Source: Dryocosmus kuriphilus (lineage: Eukaryota > Arthropoda > Insecta > Hymenoptera > Cynipidae). Taken from it: 64,000 nt of DNA. Under the pieces are notes generated by a model. The model was not told the origin of the DNA. It was given only the letters and a program-made list of their open reading frames with translations, and did no database searches. A program made the position numbers and the translations under genes. Shown one piece after another: positions 24,237 to 35,589 of the stretch; within the stretch, counting starts at the first letter, position 1, and each line of letters begins with the position of its first letter. The DNA is taken from assembly GCA_038277395.1 (NCBI GenBank), contig CM076193.1, forward strand, positions 116,447,344-116,511,343, written 5' to 3'.

Positions 24237-25221
24237 GGAAAGGGGATATACAAATTTTTGGTGATCTTACACCTTAAGATTAGTTCAGCAAATTTTATAT
24301 TAATTTAGTAATTTAAGTAAGGAGTGTTCTCAATAGTTAAATTTAAGATAAATGTCCCAATAAAATGAGTTAAATATTTAGTAGTGACCAAAAGAGGATT
24401 TAAAGTCAAGAAGAGAAGAAAATACTAAGGTAAGTAATAATAATGATAATTTTATTTAAGATTAGTTTAAGAAATAATTGCAAAGATTAGAAATTATATT
24501 AGTACACAAGGTAAGTATACAGCTATATATATAAGAAGGGCTTTACTAAATTTGGAAATTAATTCCCTGAAACCTGAATTCACAAAATCTGCGACTTACT
24601 ATTTGGTGAAATTTATCCAGTGGTTATTAATCCAATATCACTCACACTTCACAGGTTTTGTAAAATTGTATTTCACTACCACATATCGCTACATACGATT
24701 TCCTTGAAGTTCAGAAGATCCTTCCTTCGGCGCCAACGGTGAGTCCTTGGTCAAGAAGACGTCCTTCAGTCCCACGATGCGTCACCCTTCACGGGCCGTC
24801 CAACGGTGCCGGTATCCTTCACGGACCCAGTGTGAAACCGGAACAATTAGAGGTCTCTCAATTTAATTTTCAGACCTCAGGTACACTATCGGGCCCGAAA
24901 GCTACTATAGATTCACCCTCGGGTTATACGAAGTGCCCTCAAGAATTGTCTTTGAGCCGAGGAAAGCTGGTGGATTCTGACTCAAAAGAAAGGTGTAGTC
25001 GATGAATCCGGAAGAATTCCTTTCGATAGTTCTTCGGCAGCCGAAGTCTATGTCTGTGCTGGGAGTCGCAGGTTCGATGACCTCAGATTTGCCGGGAGAA
25101 GAAGAAATTTTAAATTCTTGTTACAAGTAGAAGCGGCTGTTCCTGGTTAGACGGTGACCTTGAACTTATTTTTAAATCGATGTCCAGTAACCCTTTTCGA
25201 AACGGCACAACGGAAATGTCG
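24237..25221 (-). other. Gypsy 5' leader (untranslated)
   Basis: About 1 kb lies between the primer site and the gag start. It is AT-rich next to gag and more GC-balanced next to the primer site (24730-25100). It has no long frame with protein-like content. It should hold packaging and translation signals, but I cannot point to them. Confidence 0.5.
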
Positions 25222-25235
25222 TACCGACTGCGCCA
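25222..25235 (-). promoter_or_regulatory. Primer-binding site for tRNA-Ser
   Basis: The forward strand reads TACCGACTGCGCCA, the same as the 3' end of insect tRNA-Ser plus CCA. On the minus strand, as the RNA would be read, it is the complementary site starting TGGCGCAGTCGG, two bases after the end of the LTR (..CCCATTACA). tRNA-Ser priming is known from the 17.6/297 group. Confidence 0.85.
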
Positions 25236-25237
25236 AT

Positions 25238-26132
25238 TGTAATGGGCAACTTCGCTGAGATCGGTGTATTTCTCCTGTAGAATCTTCAGCTTAATTCCCA
25301 TTGGTTGTTGGACCGTCCTCTTCCGTTGATTTGATCGATGAGAATCGAGAGCCGGGAAAAGGGGTTTAAATCCACAATAATGACACAGAGTTTAGATAAT
25401 AAAACTATATTTATTTAAGGTTGTCCTTTTCTTTATGTTTCGTTTTGATGTTCGTGATTGATGAAGATATAAAGTTTATCAATCACTAAGATTCGAACTC
25501 GTTGTCACAACAATAATTGTACAATATTCGTAGCTTCACAATAATAGTTTATAAATAAACGCGATTAACGATTAGAATTTAGTTCCCGATTTGTATACCG
25601 CTACCAGCTTTAACGGTTAATTATCAAAAGTGTGTATTACGAGTCTCGACACCACGAAATTTCTAAGTCCGAAGACTAGAACAACCGAATATTTTCTAGG
25701 TCCACTCTTGAAATAAATCAGAGGACTAAAGCCTCGTCTACAATGAGTCGTTTGCGATGGCGATGGCGCATCGCGCGTCGACTACTTGCGACGCGAAATA
25801 CGTCGTCGCAGGAAGTTGGACCAAGTTCAACTCGCTGCGATGCGACAGTTGCGATAGCCAATCAGAACGCTTGCGTTTCATGCACATCTGACACGGCGTT
25901 CGACACGCGCAAGCGCGATGCAGAGCGAGACTGCGCGGCTCGCGACGATTGTGGGCACCACCAACAAGGCTTGCGATTGCGCATCGCAACTAACCTGCGA
26001 TCTTGCGTCTGCGACCTGCGATTGCGACTCATTGTAGACGAGGCTTTAGAGCACTTTCACAGGAGCGTCGCAGGTTTAACCCAAAGCTGGTAACAAAATC
26101 GTCGGAGAACTGACTTCTCGCTCTTGAGGAAC
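25238..26132 (-). repeat. 5' LTR of the gypsy-like element, with a nested MITE
   Basis: It matches the left LTR from TGTAATGGGCAACTTCGC for ~490 bp, then contains a 310-bp inverted-end insertion (25733-26043), then matches again from GCACTTTCACAGGAGCG to CCACAGTCGTAC. It is read on the minus strand with the promoter toward gag. Confidence 0.85.
25733..26043. mobile_element. ~310 bp foldback MITE in the LTR
   Basis: The inverted ends read CCTCGTCTACAATGAGTCG. The interior is dominated by the words TTGCGA, GCGATTGCG and TGCGATCTTGCG in both orientations, so each arm is an iteration of a ~6-bp theme. The flanks CTAAAGC and CTTTAGAGC suggest a target duplication of 6-9 bp. Non-coding. Confidence 0.7.
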
Positions 26133-26641
26133 CACAGTCGTACTCTGGTCGTAACTCGTACCAGAGATTAGTAGGGAGATGGGCAGACTAATGTATTCAA
26201 TTTCGTTTGACTTTCCGCAGCGCCCCCTGTGCCCCTAAGCTTTTTTCTCCTTTTGTGAACTAAACTAAACGTCCACACTTCATCTTGAGCGATAAGGCAG
26301 GGTTACAGTTTAGCAATTTGATAACGTCGGTAGAGAAGATCTGAGAGTGGGTAACTCCGATATGATAAAAACCAGAGGTAAAAAATTATTTTAAAATTAT
26401 TAATAATGATCATCTTAATAATATTAATTATTATAATTTCACTGCATAAATTCAAAAAAGGAGGAGAAGTTATACTAAAAGTACATAAAATGAATAAAAA
26501 TAATCATAAAGAAGGAAAAATATTTATTACACCTTTATTTAAAAATAATCTATACATATATATATATATACTTGGAATTATTCTAATTTCAGACAAATAA
26601 AATAATTGACATAAAAGTTAATAATCTCAATATAAAAATAA

Positions 26642-26680
<39 letters not shown>

Positions 26681-28146
26681 AAAAAATTTTAATGTAATTA
26701 GTGACATAATTATTAATCTTATAATTCAAGTAGTTAATAAAATTGAATAAAAAGAATAATAACCCGGTAATAAGCGTTGAATAGAGAAAAATTAATATTT
26801 TCAGATTTCAGCTTAAAAGTGAAGATTATTTTATTCTTTTGAATGCGCGATTTTTCCATCTGTCTAAAATACCATTATATGAATAGGATATCTCCGAAAC
26901 TAATTCACTTTTATTTCCATAGCGACCGCCACATAGTTTCCTATTCTCCAAAAGAAAACGTGTTTTCAATATATTTAATTCCTTCTAATTGTACCGGTAC
27001 GCACACCTCACAGAGATGTTTTGTATTCCGCAAAAGTGGTCATATTTTGAGTTTATTTAATTCCTTCTAATTAGTTCACAAAATATGTGTAATAAATTGC
27101 TTTATTTCCTTCATGTGGAATATAAGTTTTGAAATTTTAATTCTAATCAGTTCAAGTCTGCCTAATTCACACATTTGAATAGATCTCATCTGTAATGTTT
27201 TCTCCTCAATGTTATGAGAGATTAATGCATTTCTTAACACGTTTAAATAAATTATTAAAATATAAATAAATATAAATTTGAAAGTTTTCCGAATGTATAA
27301 GTTCAAAAACGATTTAAAAATGAAAAAAGTAGGTTAAATAAATGCATCATAAATATGTAATAGTAATTAGTAATGATAATTGATAATAATAAGGTATTAT
27401 TATTTTTAATAATTATAATAATTTTCCTTGTAGTAAGTAAAGAATAATTATTTTAAAATGTTATTGAAATGTGTGAGAAAATAAATAATTAATAGTAAGA
27501 AAATAAAGAAAGATAAAATTATAGTAAATCTCGCTTGAAATATTTTTAATTATTTTCAAATCCTTTAAAAATACACTTTAATTATTAAAAATGACAATAT
27601 AATACAAAATATTTATTAATGAGAAAATAATCCATAAATTTCAATTCGATATAGCGTTCTCAAAGTGAAATTATTTTAAGCTTTTCTATCCCTTCTTTTA
27701 CATTCTTCTACTTTTTAATTCTTTTTAATACGTTTCCTTTAAATTTTACTAAGTCGATTGAGGGGAATAAGATTTGCACTTTTTCTTTTCCCGTTGGGGG
27801 ATTTTTAGACGGAGGAAGAATCTCGTATTCATAGGAATTAAAATTCTTGATTCTTCTGAATTTAACGCTTATTACCGGGAATCAATAAGGCTGCATCGAG
27901 TCATCCCGAAATTCGGGACGAATAGCATTTTTCATGAATTTGACTAGTCGTTCCGAAAATGTGCGCTTTATTAATCTCATTGCTTCAAATATATAATTCC
28001 TTTAATCCTTTACATTAAGCTGCACATTTTTTAAGCAAATAATAAATAATAAAATATACATAAAATAGGAATTACTTTCAGCCTGACTCCTCGATTTAAT
28101 TTCTTGTACACCATAGTTCATTCTGGTCTAGTAGATTAGGTGACAG
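26133..28146. other. AT-rich spacer with a (TA)n tract
   Basis: A 35-bp element at 26158-26193 (AGAGATTAGTAGGGAGAT, then GCAGACTAATG) recurs inverted at 39718-39750. A TA microsatellite spans about 26648-26682. No gene was found; the short frames at 26406-26600, 26843-27070 and 27076-27306 lack protein-like composition. Confidence 0.5.
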
Positions 28147-29790
28147 CCCTTGTGCCGCGGCTGGATTCAAATGGATTGATATGGATTGAAAATGTATCCA
28201 TTTGAATAAATTTTAATCCATAGAATCTAGACCACGAATCGTCTGGATAGAGCATCAATCCATTTAAATCTATTTCAGTCCAAAGAACTGTCTGGATTGA
28301 AATTGATTCAATAAGATTAAAATCATTTATGATTGGAAAACTATTTTCACTTTACAAATAACATCTTCTCGATATTTTTGACAAGGAATATCAAAAAATG
28401 TTTACTACAACTCGAATTATTGCGGATAGATTGAAATGGATAAAACTAGATTGAAACCAGGCATCCTTTTTTTTTAAGTATCTGCTCAGATTGAAGAAGA
28501 TTCAGATGGATTACTGTTGAACTTTGATTTTTCTGAGAAATACCACAATAACAGTGCTCTACCATGTTGCTAAAATGCAAACACTGTCTTCTTCATATAT
28601 GCCAACCAAAAAAATCGAATTATTGTTTTAAATTAAGGATCATTAAGTTACAACGAAAATGGATAAAAATGGATTGAAACCAGTCATGCTTCTTTCTACG
28701 TACGTACTCGCATTGAAAAGGATTCAAATGGATTAAATTTAAGCTTTGCTTTTTGTGTGAAATATCACGATCACTGTTCTCTACAATGTTGTTAAGCTGC
28801 AAACACTGTCTTCTTGATATATGCCAACCAGAAGTCTAGCTGTTATTTTAAATTATTCAATCCGTTTTTATCCACTTATATTCTAAATCCATGATCTATA
28901 ATTTAAAATAACAACTAGACTTCTGGTTGGCATATATCAAGAAGACAGTGTTTGCAGCATAACAACATTGTAGAGAACAGTGATCGTGATATTTCACACA
29001 AAAATCAGAGCTTAAATCTAATCCATTTGAATCCTTTTCAATGCACGTACGTACGTAGAAAAAAGCATGACTGGTTTCAATCCATTTTTATCCATTTTCG
29101 TTGTAACTTAATGATCCTTAATTTAAAACAATAATTCGATTTTTCTGGTTGGCATATATGAAGAAGACAGTATTTGCATTTTAGCAACATGGTAGAGCAC
29201 TGTTATTGTGGTATTTCTCAGAAAAATCAAAGTTCAACAGTAATCCATCTGAATCTTCTTCAATCTGAGCAGATACTTAAAAAAAAAGGATGCCTGGTTT
29301 CAATCTAGTTTTATCCATTTCAATCTATCCGCAATAATTCGAGTTGTAGTAAACATTTTTCGATATTCCTTGTCAAAAATATCGAGAAGATGTTATTTGT
29401 AAAGTGAAAATAGTTTTCCAATCATAAATGATTTTAATCTTATTGAATCAATTTCAATCCAGACAATTCCTTGGATTGAAATAGATTTAAATGGATTGAC
29501 GCTCTATCCAGACGTTTCGTGGTCTAGATTCTATATGGATTAAAATTTATTCAAATGGATACATTTTCAATCCATATCAATCCATTTGAATCCGGCCGCG
29601 GCATTCTCATGGATTGAGCATTTTCAATCTATACCAATCAATTTTTATCTTTCAACCCAATCCATATTTTCTGGATTAAAATAGATTAAAAGCTTCTATC
29701 CAAATCAATCTGCAAATTCTGGAACAAGATTCTGGATTCTCTTGGATTGAAAATTTTTCAATCCATTTTAATCCAGCCGCGGCACAAGGG
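28147..29790. mobile_element. 1.64 kb foldback element built of ATGGATTGA-type words
   Basis: The ends are inverted CCCTTGTGCCGCGGCTGGAT. The arms (28147-28850 and 28890-29605) are long inverted copies, so two ~60-residue frames with nearly the same peptide occur on opposite strands at 28620-28802 and 28952-29134; these are by-products. A third block, 29605-29790, repeats the right end, including a second GCCGCGG motif. Both arms contain many variants of ATGGATTGA/TCAATCCAT. No transposase gene. Confidence 0.75.
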
Positions 29791-29880
29791 AGAGTAGACA
29801 TGCTGCCGTTCTACGTTCGCATCCGGAAACTTTTTTTCAATTTGTTTTAAAATTTTCTTGTCTTATAAAAACTTCAATGC

Positions 29881-30337
29881 AAAGGGCTTAGCGCAGTAAG
29901 CATGTGAAATCTGCCCCCGCACGTATAGAGCTGAAATTATTTCCATAAATTGGTATCCATATGGTTTAAAACCACACCAAGTTTCAAACCAAAAAAAACA
30001 TTTTTTGTGGAAGATATGGAGGGGAAAAGGAAAATCGAAAAAGTCGTTTTTCTCGAAAACGGCTTAACCGATTTTGATGAATAAAATATATGTTGTATTC
30101 ACTAATGAGGCTAATCAAAAAAAAAATTTTTTTTTAATTTTGTGAAAAAAATTACGGGTAAAAAAAATTTTTGAAAATTTGAAATTTTTTTTTTGAGGTT
30201 ATGTTTTTGAATGACCACATCGATATTTCAGGGAAACATTCCCTAGAATGCCTTTGATAACATATATTTTTCATAAATTTTTTAAAGGGGTGGAACAATG
30301 TTAAAAAAAATAATAACCGCGCATGCAACGTTGTGCA
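29881..30337. repeat. Left terminal inverted repeat (457 bp) of the DDE/SWIM transposon
   Basis: It starts AAAGGGCTTAGCGCAGTAAG and runs to ..GCAACGTTGTGCA. The inverse lies at 33215-33671 with the same length and only a few differences. Confidence 0.85.
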
Positions 30338-30383
30338 GTGTGCATCGTTATGGCAGTGTATTTAGAGCCTGGGGTTTTTCGGG

Positions 30384-30702
30384 TACTCAATTAATGTGAG
30401 TCCCCTCGCCTCTCGCGAATAATCGCGGGGTGCTTGATTAGCGTGAGTCCCCTCGCCTCTCACGAATAATCGCGGGGTGCTTGATTAGCGTGAGTCCCCT
30501 CGCCTCTCACGAATAATCGCGGGGTGCTTGATTAGCGTGAGTCCCCTCGCCTCTCACGAATAATCGCGGGGTGCTTGATTAGCGTGAGTCCCCTCGCCTC
30601 TCACGAATAATCGCGGGGTGCTTGATTAGCGTGAGTCCCCTCGCCTCTCACGAATAATCGCGGGGTGCTTGATTAGCGTGAGTCCCCTCGCCTCTCACGA
30701 CT
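30384..30702. repeat. 47-bp tandem repeat, about 6.8 units
   Basis: The unit TGCTTGATTAGCGTGAGTCC plus CCTCGCCTCTCACGAATAATCGCGGGG repeats with period 47 at 30431, 30478, 30525, 30572, 30619 and 30666, with a variant first unit near 30384. Later units are essentially identical. It lies between the left inverted repeat and the transposase stop codon, that is, in the gene's 3' untranslated region. It is GC-rich against an AT-rich background, and each unit has short self-complementary parts (CGCGAATAATCGCG in the first unit). Confidence 0.9.
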
Positions 30703-30735
30703 TCAGTATTTTCTTAATCTTCATCGCTATCATCA

Positions 30736-32784
30736 TTAATTACTGCAGTGCAATGGTTTTTTTTCAAACATTTCGCTGAGTATTTGTGCTGGTTGAAGTA
30801 TTTTCGACAAATACCTAGCATGAGAGAGGTAATAAATGATGGCAGCAATATGTGAGCAGCAGCCAACTGTTCGTCTGCCATTAGCACATTCACAAAAATA
30901 GTGTGTTACCCCGGAAACACCAAAGCTGTTAGGCTTGTATCTTATAAAACATCTATATGATGTTCGAGAAATGTGGCGGGATTGTACTTTAAACTTAAGT
31001 ACATCGGGTTCTTCTTTTACGTACTCTAGAACCACTTTCCCATCCTTATCTACTATTTCTGCTAAATAAGATACAGCTTGAGAAAGCTGATAGGATCCTG
31101 TGAAAATGATTTTTAAATCTCGTTCACTCATTTCTGGAAAATCCAGAATTTCATCTGATGTGACTGCTTTCAAGGGAGTTTTTCGACGTATCCATCCTTT
31201 CTCTTCTGCCTCAGTAGCTAGGGTATTTTCGACACCTTTTTGAGCATGCATTCTTTGTAATATTTCAGTTGAAAGTTCCTTGTCAGACTGCAGTCTTTCA
31301 CCGTAACTATTATTAAGGAATGATGCTACTCTAAAATAGATTCCAATTTTTGGTATCAACTTATTATCTATTTTATGGTCCAGAAGACGATACTTTTGTT
31401 TCAGTATACCATGAACTGCCTCAACTGCCCATCGAATTTTTGTCACAAAACGTGACTGATTGGATTCTTCTGAGGATAGTTGTTTTCTTTTACCCTTTAA
31501 TGCAGGCATCAGAACTTGAAAATTTTTTTCCTTTAAATCTTCAACTACGTCACGGAAACCTCGATCAAGGACAAAGACATCATTCGGCTTCATAAACTTA
31601 CACAAACTATTTGGATCATTGATAATGGACTTCATGATAACCGCATCATTTTGATTTGCAAGATACGGCCCAAGCATTTCTACTATATATCCATCAGTGG
31701 TACAAATAGTGAAGGGCTTACAAAGAGGAACTTTCTTCTGTCCAGAGAAAGATTTTCTTTGATAGTCATTATTTGTACTTTTCTGATGCCGCGCATACGT
31801 ACCATCACAAATCAGAATCAAATTACCGTGAACGTCAAATAATTCATTTGCAATGTCTGTTGTATGATTTTGAATAAGACTATCCCTGTCAAAAGAATTT
31901 AGACCGAAACGAAGTGGAAGGACGTCTTTTTCAAAAGATTGAATTACACTTTCAGAATATTCCAAAATAGACTGTTCATTTTCGATGTTCAAAATGGAAG
32001 CTAATAGTTTATTGGAATTTCCTGTACGTAGTTTGAACAGAAACACAACTAGAGCTTGGATTACGGAACGAGATTGACTATTACGCAATGAAGTCATTAA
32101 ACCTTTTAATTCAAGAAGATTCTCCCACGATAAGCCAGTAAAAACTTTAATTTGTTTTTCTGAAAGACTAAATTCGGCGATTTTGTCCAGTAATTTTGAA
32201 TCACATTTAATGGAAAGAGTTTCCATTATTTTTGATAACTCTGATGCGCTGAGACTTGAAGTGTTGGAATACACTTTTAAACGGTCGAGATCTTCCTCAT
32301 ATATTCTATTTTTTAGAATATGAGTTGAACAACACCGATTTCCAGGGGGTATGAAAATTTTCTTTTTTATATACGATTGGATTCGCGCTTCTTCAGGAAT
32401 TACAGTTATATTTTTCATAGACAAACAGATGCAACAGTACTTATGAGTAGCAACTGTTCTCTGAATAGGAATTTCAAAATATTCAGTTTCAGACACAACT
32501 TCCTTCGATTTGACCTTAACTTCGAATATTGGGTCATCGGAAGATTCGTCAGAGAGAGCAAGATCTGTATCATTCTCACAATCAGGATCATTGTCAGAAT
32601 TGTTTCTATAAATAGAGAGTCGACATTTATTACATAGAATGTCATCGACAGCTATTCTTCTTTTGAGGCAGCGAGAAAAAGCATTTGCTTCAAATTCATT
32701 ATAAACTAATTTTTTTCTGCCTACGCTTTTTTTAATTTTAGTATCACAACCACCACACATAAGTTTGTGTTTTAATGTAGACAT
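30736..32784 (-). CDS. DDE transposase with N-terminal zinc cluster and C-terminal SWIM finger, 682 residues
   Basis: It probably cuts and pastes its own element. The N-terminus has Cys clusters (CGGC, CNKC, then CCIC at 117-120 and CC at ~151) that look like DNA-binding zinc modules. The catalytic core resembles the DDE_Tnp_4 type of the Harbinger/ISL2EU group: Asp327 in ICDGTYARHQK, Asp407 in VLDRGFRD, and Glu455 in RWAVEAVHGILK. At the C-terminus CEC..(8).CCSHI (631-645) fits a SWIM zinc finger, a module common in Mutator-type transposases but less expected beside this core. The frame is uninterrupted from ATG at 32784 to the stop at 30736, with no intron needed. It sits between the long inverted repeats, and its promoter is likely within 32785-33671. 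Superfamily assignment is moderate; transposase identity is strong. Confidence 0.85.
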   Translation of the reverse strand: MSTLKHKLMCGGCDTKIKKSVGRKKLVYNEFEANAFSRCLKRRIAVDDILCNKCRLSIYRNNSDNDPDCENDTDLALSDESSDDPIFEVKVKSKEVVSETEYFEIPIQRTVATHKYCCICLSMKNITVIPEEARIQSYIKKKIFIPPGNRCCSTHILKNRIYEEDLDRLKVYSNTSSLSASELSKIMETLSIKCDSKLLDKIAEFSLSEKQIKVFTGLSWENLLELKGLMTSLRNSQSRSVIQALVVFLFKLRTGNSNKLLASILNIENEQSILEYSESVIQSFEKDVLPLRFGLNSFDRDSLIQNHTTDIANELFDVHGNLILICDGTYARHQKSTNNDYQRKSFSGQKKVPLCKPFTICTTDGYIVEMLGPYLANQNDAVIMKSIINDPNSLCKFMKPNDVFVLDRGFRDVVEDLKEKNFQVLMPALKGKRKQLSSEESNQSRFVTKIRWAVEAVHGILKQKYRLLDHKIDNKLIPKIGIYFRVASFLNNSYGERLQSDKELSTEILQRMHAQKGVENTLATEAEEKGWIRRKTPLKAVTSDEILDFPEMSERDLKIIFTGSYQLSQAVSYLAEIVDKDGKVVLEYVKEEPDVLKFKVQSRHISRTSYRCFIRYKPNSFGVSGVTHYFCECANGRRTVGCCSHIAAIIYYLSHARYLSKILQPAQILSEMFEKKPLHCSN

Positions 32785-33214
32785 GTTTGGTAATTTTTAG
32801 TGCGATAAAACTGCTGAGTCAAAGAAAAAGAACACTGACAATTATCGACGAGATGTTCTCTCGAGAATAACTGACTGAAAAGTGATTTAATTTTTGAGAT
32901 GTATCTCGTGTTTATAATTCCTGGGTAAAGAGTAGTGGTGGATTTTCGGCGAAGCGAACTGTTGACAATTTTCTCGGTTTTTGTTTCCGCGAATACTGAA
33001 ATTCTACGAAGATAGAAATCGTTAGGATTTCTTGGTTTTTGTCTGTGTTCTCGATTCTCCGTATTGAACGTCATTTTTATTTTCAGAATTCTGTCGCCAC
33101 TCGTATTTTATATACCGAGTGGCTTAAAAACATAAAAATAAGATATAAATAATAAACTTGAGGAAATTATTAAATTGTCGCGGTCGACATGATAATCGTG
33201 GAACGCAGAGTGTA

Positions 33215-33671
33215 TGCACAACGTTGCATGCGCGGTTATTATTTTTTTTAACATTGTTCCACCCCTTTAAAAAATTTATGAAAAATATATGTTATCAAAG
33301 GCATTCTAGGGAATGTTTCCCTGAAATATCGATGTGGTCATTCAAAAACATAACCTCAAAAAAAAAAATTTCAAATTTTCAAAAATTTTTTTTACCCGTA
33401 ATTTTTTTCACAAAATTAAAAAAAAATTTTTTTTTGATTAGCCTCATTAGTGAATACAACATATATTTTATTCATCAAAATCGGTTAAGCCGTTTTCGAG
33501 AAAAAACGACTTTTTCGATTTTCCTTTTCCCCTCCATATCTTCCACAAAAATGTTTTTTTTGGTTTGAAACTTGGTGTGGTTTTAAACCATATGGATACC
33601 AATTTATGGAAATAATTTCAGCTCTATACGTGCGGGGGCAGATTTCACATGCTTACTCCGCTAAGCCCTTT
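33215..33671. repeat. Right terminal inverted repeat (457 bp) of the DDE/SWIM transposon
   Basis: It is the inverse of 29881-30337, ending ..CTCCGCTAAGCCCTTT. It lies upstream of the transposase start and should contain its promoter. Confidence 0.85.
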
Positions 33672-34148
33672 GAATAAAAATGATATAGACCGAATACATT
33701 TCAAATCAGGCAGATCTTATACTTCAATTCGCAGAATCTGTTGCTGACGAAATATGTCGTTTTTGAGAGAAAATTAGGAAATACGTATTTTTCCGATTTG
33801 CAAGAAAAAAATTTGTATACGAAGTTGTGAGTATTTGAATTTTGAAGTGGATTTTTCGAAAAAATGTAATTTTTTCTTTAAAAATGTATAACTTTTGGCA
33901 TAATATAGAGATATTTGGGGTTTTCTTCTAGGTTCTGGTGAGGTTTATCGTCTTCTTTCAAAATCTGCCAGAAAAATTAAAAAAGGCTAATAACAAAATG
34001 GCGGCTGTTTTTTCTAAAAATATATAAAGTTTATTTTCTCGAAAAACCTACAGTTATATTTTGTGTCGATTTTTGTATTAATTTGTCCTTATATAAGAAA
34101 GACACTCAGTAAGTTTTATGCGGGCTAAACTACTATAAAAGGTCTATA
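33672..34148. other. AT-rich spacer
   Basis: Nothing recognisable; the sequence is low-complexity AT-rich. Confidence 0.4.
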
Positions 34149-35336
34149 AAAAATCTGCCCACTTCGCGAGCACATTCTCATCGCGCGCTTCGCGTTCGGA
34201 TGTTTGTTGTCCTTGCACATCATGCTCGGTATTCGTTACTTGGGTCTTAAAATTTCAAAACACCTACTTTTAATGAGATTATTAAATTTGAATTTTTTAT
34301 TAAAAATTATTAAAGAAATTATTTTATTTAAGGCTGTATCGACCTTAAGGAATACATTCTCGTCATGACACTCGCGCCTCGTGCTCGACAATTAAATTTT
34401 CTTTAAACACATTGTAGATTGGTAAAGTTTTTTTGTGCTTTTCCAAATTTTCACACTGCAGGATTTCCATTCTTAAAAGTAAAACGATGAGTCTTATAAA
34501 TAAATTTTATAGCTCTTCCCAAGGTGAACAATTCTGATTCTTAATATTTTCTCATATCTTGCATAGTTTTGCTGAAAAGTTTTTTTCTTTATATTTTATA
34601 ACATATTTCACGAATATCTCAAAAACTACGCGTCTGTTCAAAAAAATGATAGAAAGCAAATTTGTAGATCTTTTTGAGGTGAGCATTATCATTTTTTTCG
34701 TATCTTGCATAGTTTGGTGAGAAATTTGAGTTTTTAATTTTTAATAACGTTTTCTCGATTAAAACAAAAACCGTGCATTTAATCAAAAAATGGTTAATAT
34801 AAAATTTGTAGATCTTTCTGAGGTGAACAACTTCGTTTATTATCATTTCTTTCGTATTTTGAATATTTTAGCAAGACACCACGGTTCTTTATTTTTAATA
34901 AGGTTTTATCGATTAAAACAAAAACCGTGCATTTAATCAAAAAAAACGGTTAAAACAAAATTTGTAGATTTTCTTGAGGTGAACAATTTTATTCTCCATC
35001 GCTTTTTTGTATCTCGCATATTTTATCCGGAAAATTGATGTTTTGATTTTGTGTGAAAACCGTTTTTGTTGGATAAAACCATAACCACTGGTTAAAAACC
35101 GCTGGTTAACGAAGTCGTCCTTACTTTTTACGCCAATCCGATTAGTCCTTCGAAAGTTATCGTGGGAAAAGACGGCAACGACGACGACGACGACAGCGAC
35201 AACAAGCAGACACCGTCGTAAAACATGTTTTTTTTCGGATTCAGGGGGTCACTAAACGTGGAGATTTCATGAAATCCATGAAAGTCAGTTTTCACATAAA
35301 GCTAGTACATTTTTCATTGAGATGAGAATGTAAAAA
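34149..35336 (-). mobile_element. Helentron-like element, copy 4 (full length)
   Basis: Both ends are present: the hairpin side (AAATCTGCCCACTTCGCGAGC, slightly decayed) on the left and CATTGAGATGAGAATGT on the right. It has the GACGACGACGAC microsatellite at 35180-35200 and the ~150-bp internal units. Confidence 0.65.
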
Positions 35337-35589
35337 TACCTCTTTGTCATTTGTAATATCTTGCTGCATCGTTTTGGTGAAAAATGTAAAAATTCATTTT
35401 TCGGGGGAAGAAATGTTTTACCCCGCGTAAAAATGAAAAAGTACCTTCATTATATAAGCAGAAACTTTTAAAAAATATTTTAAAAAAGAAAAAACGTGGG
35501 GCCTTCCAGAAAGTCTTTTTTATTTTTTTCAACGAATTTTGAAATTCAGAAAAGGAGATTTTCTGGAAGACCCCACCTTTATTATTTAA
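35337..35589. other. Spacer with a short hairpin
   Basis: GTGGGGCCTTCCAGAAAGTC (~35494-35513) is followed ~40 bp later by its near inverse TTTTCTGGAAGACCCCAC (~35558-35576). No gene was found. Confidence 0.45.

Larger units (their letters stand above)
13782..26132 (-). mobile_element. Ty3/gypsy LTR retrotransposon, decayed or mis-assembled
   Basis: On the minus strand the order is 5' LTR (26132-25238), a tRNA-Ser primer site (25235-25222), a ~1 kb leader, gag with two CCHC knuckles, protease, reverse transcriptase, RNase H and integrase (to 18659), then ~4 kb of non-coding sequence and the 3' LTR (14556-13782). Gag, protease and RT begin in one continuous frame. The tRNA-Ser primer is also used by the 17.6/297 group of insect errantiviruses, but no env could be recognised. 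The long 3' section contains repeat S, a MITE and low-complexity tracts. No matching target duplication flanks the two LTRs and no purine-rich tract is obvious before the 3' LTR, so the left end may have been rearranged. Confidence 0.85.
29881..33671 (-). mobile_element. Complete 3.8 kb DNA transposon with DDE/SWIM transposase
   Basis: Two 457-bp nearly identical inverted repeats bracket one intact transposase gene and a 47-bp tandem repeat. The flanks are ..CAATGC and GAATAAA; AT on each side two bases out could be a 2-bp target duplication of ISL2EU type, but this is uncertain. The near-identity of the ends and an uninterrupted gene point to recent movement. Confidence 0.8.

Noticed and set aside
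24739..25005. 88-codon plus-strand frame in the gypsy leader
   Set aside because: It is on the strand opposite to transcription, in the untranslated leader, with no domain and no conserved partner.
28620..29134. Two near-identical 60-codon frames on opposite strands
   Set aside because: They are mirror images produced by the arms of the foldback element at 28147-29790.
30384..30702. CRISPR array
   Set aside because: The 47-bp units are contiguous with no variable spacers, and the setting is a eukaryotic transposon.
32772..33074. 100-codon minus-strand frame upstream of the DDE/SWIM transposase
   Set aside because: It overlaps the transposase start in another frame, lacks domains and is most likely the 5' untranslated region.
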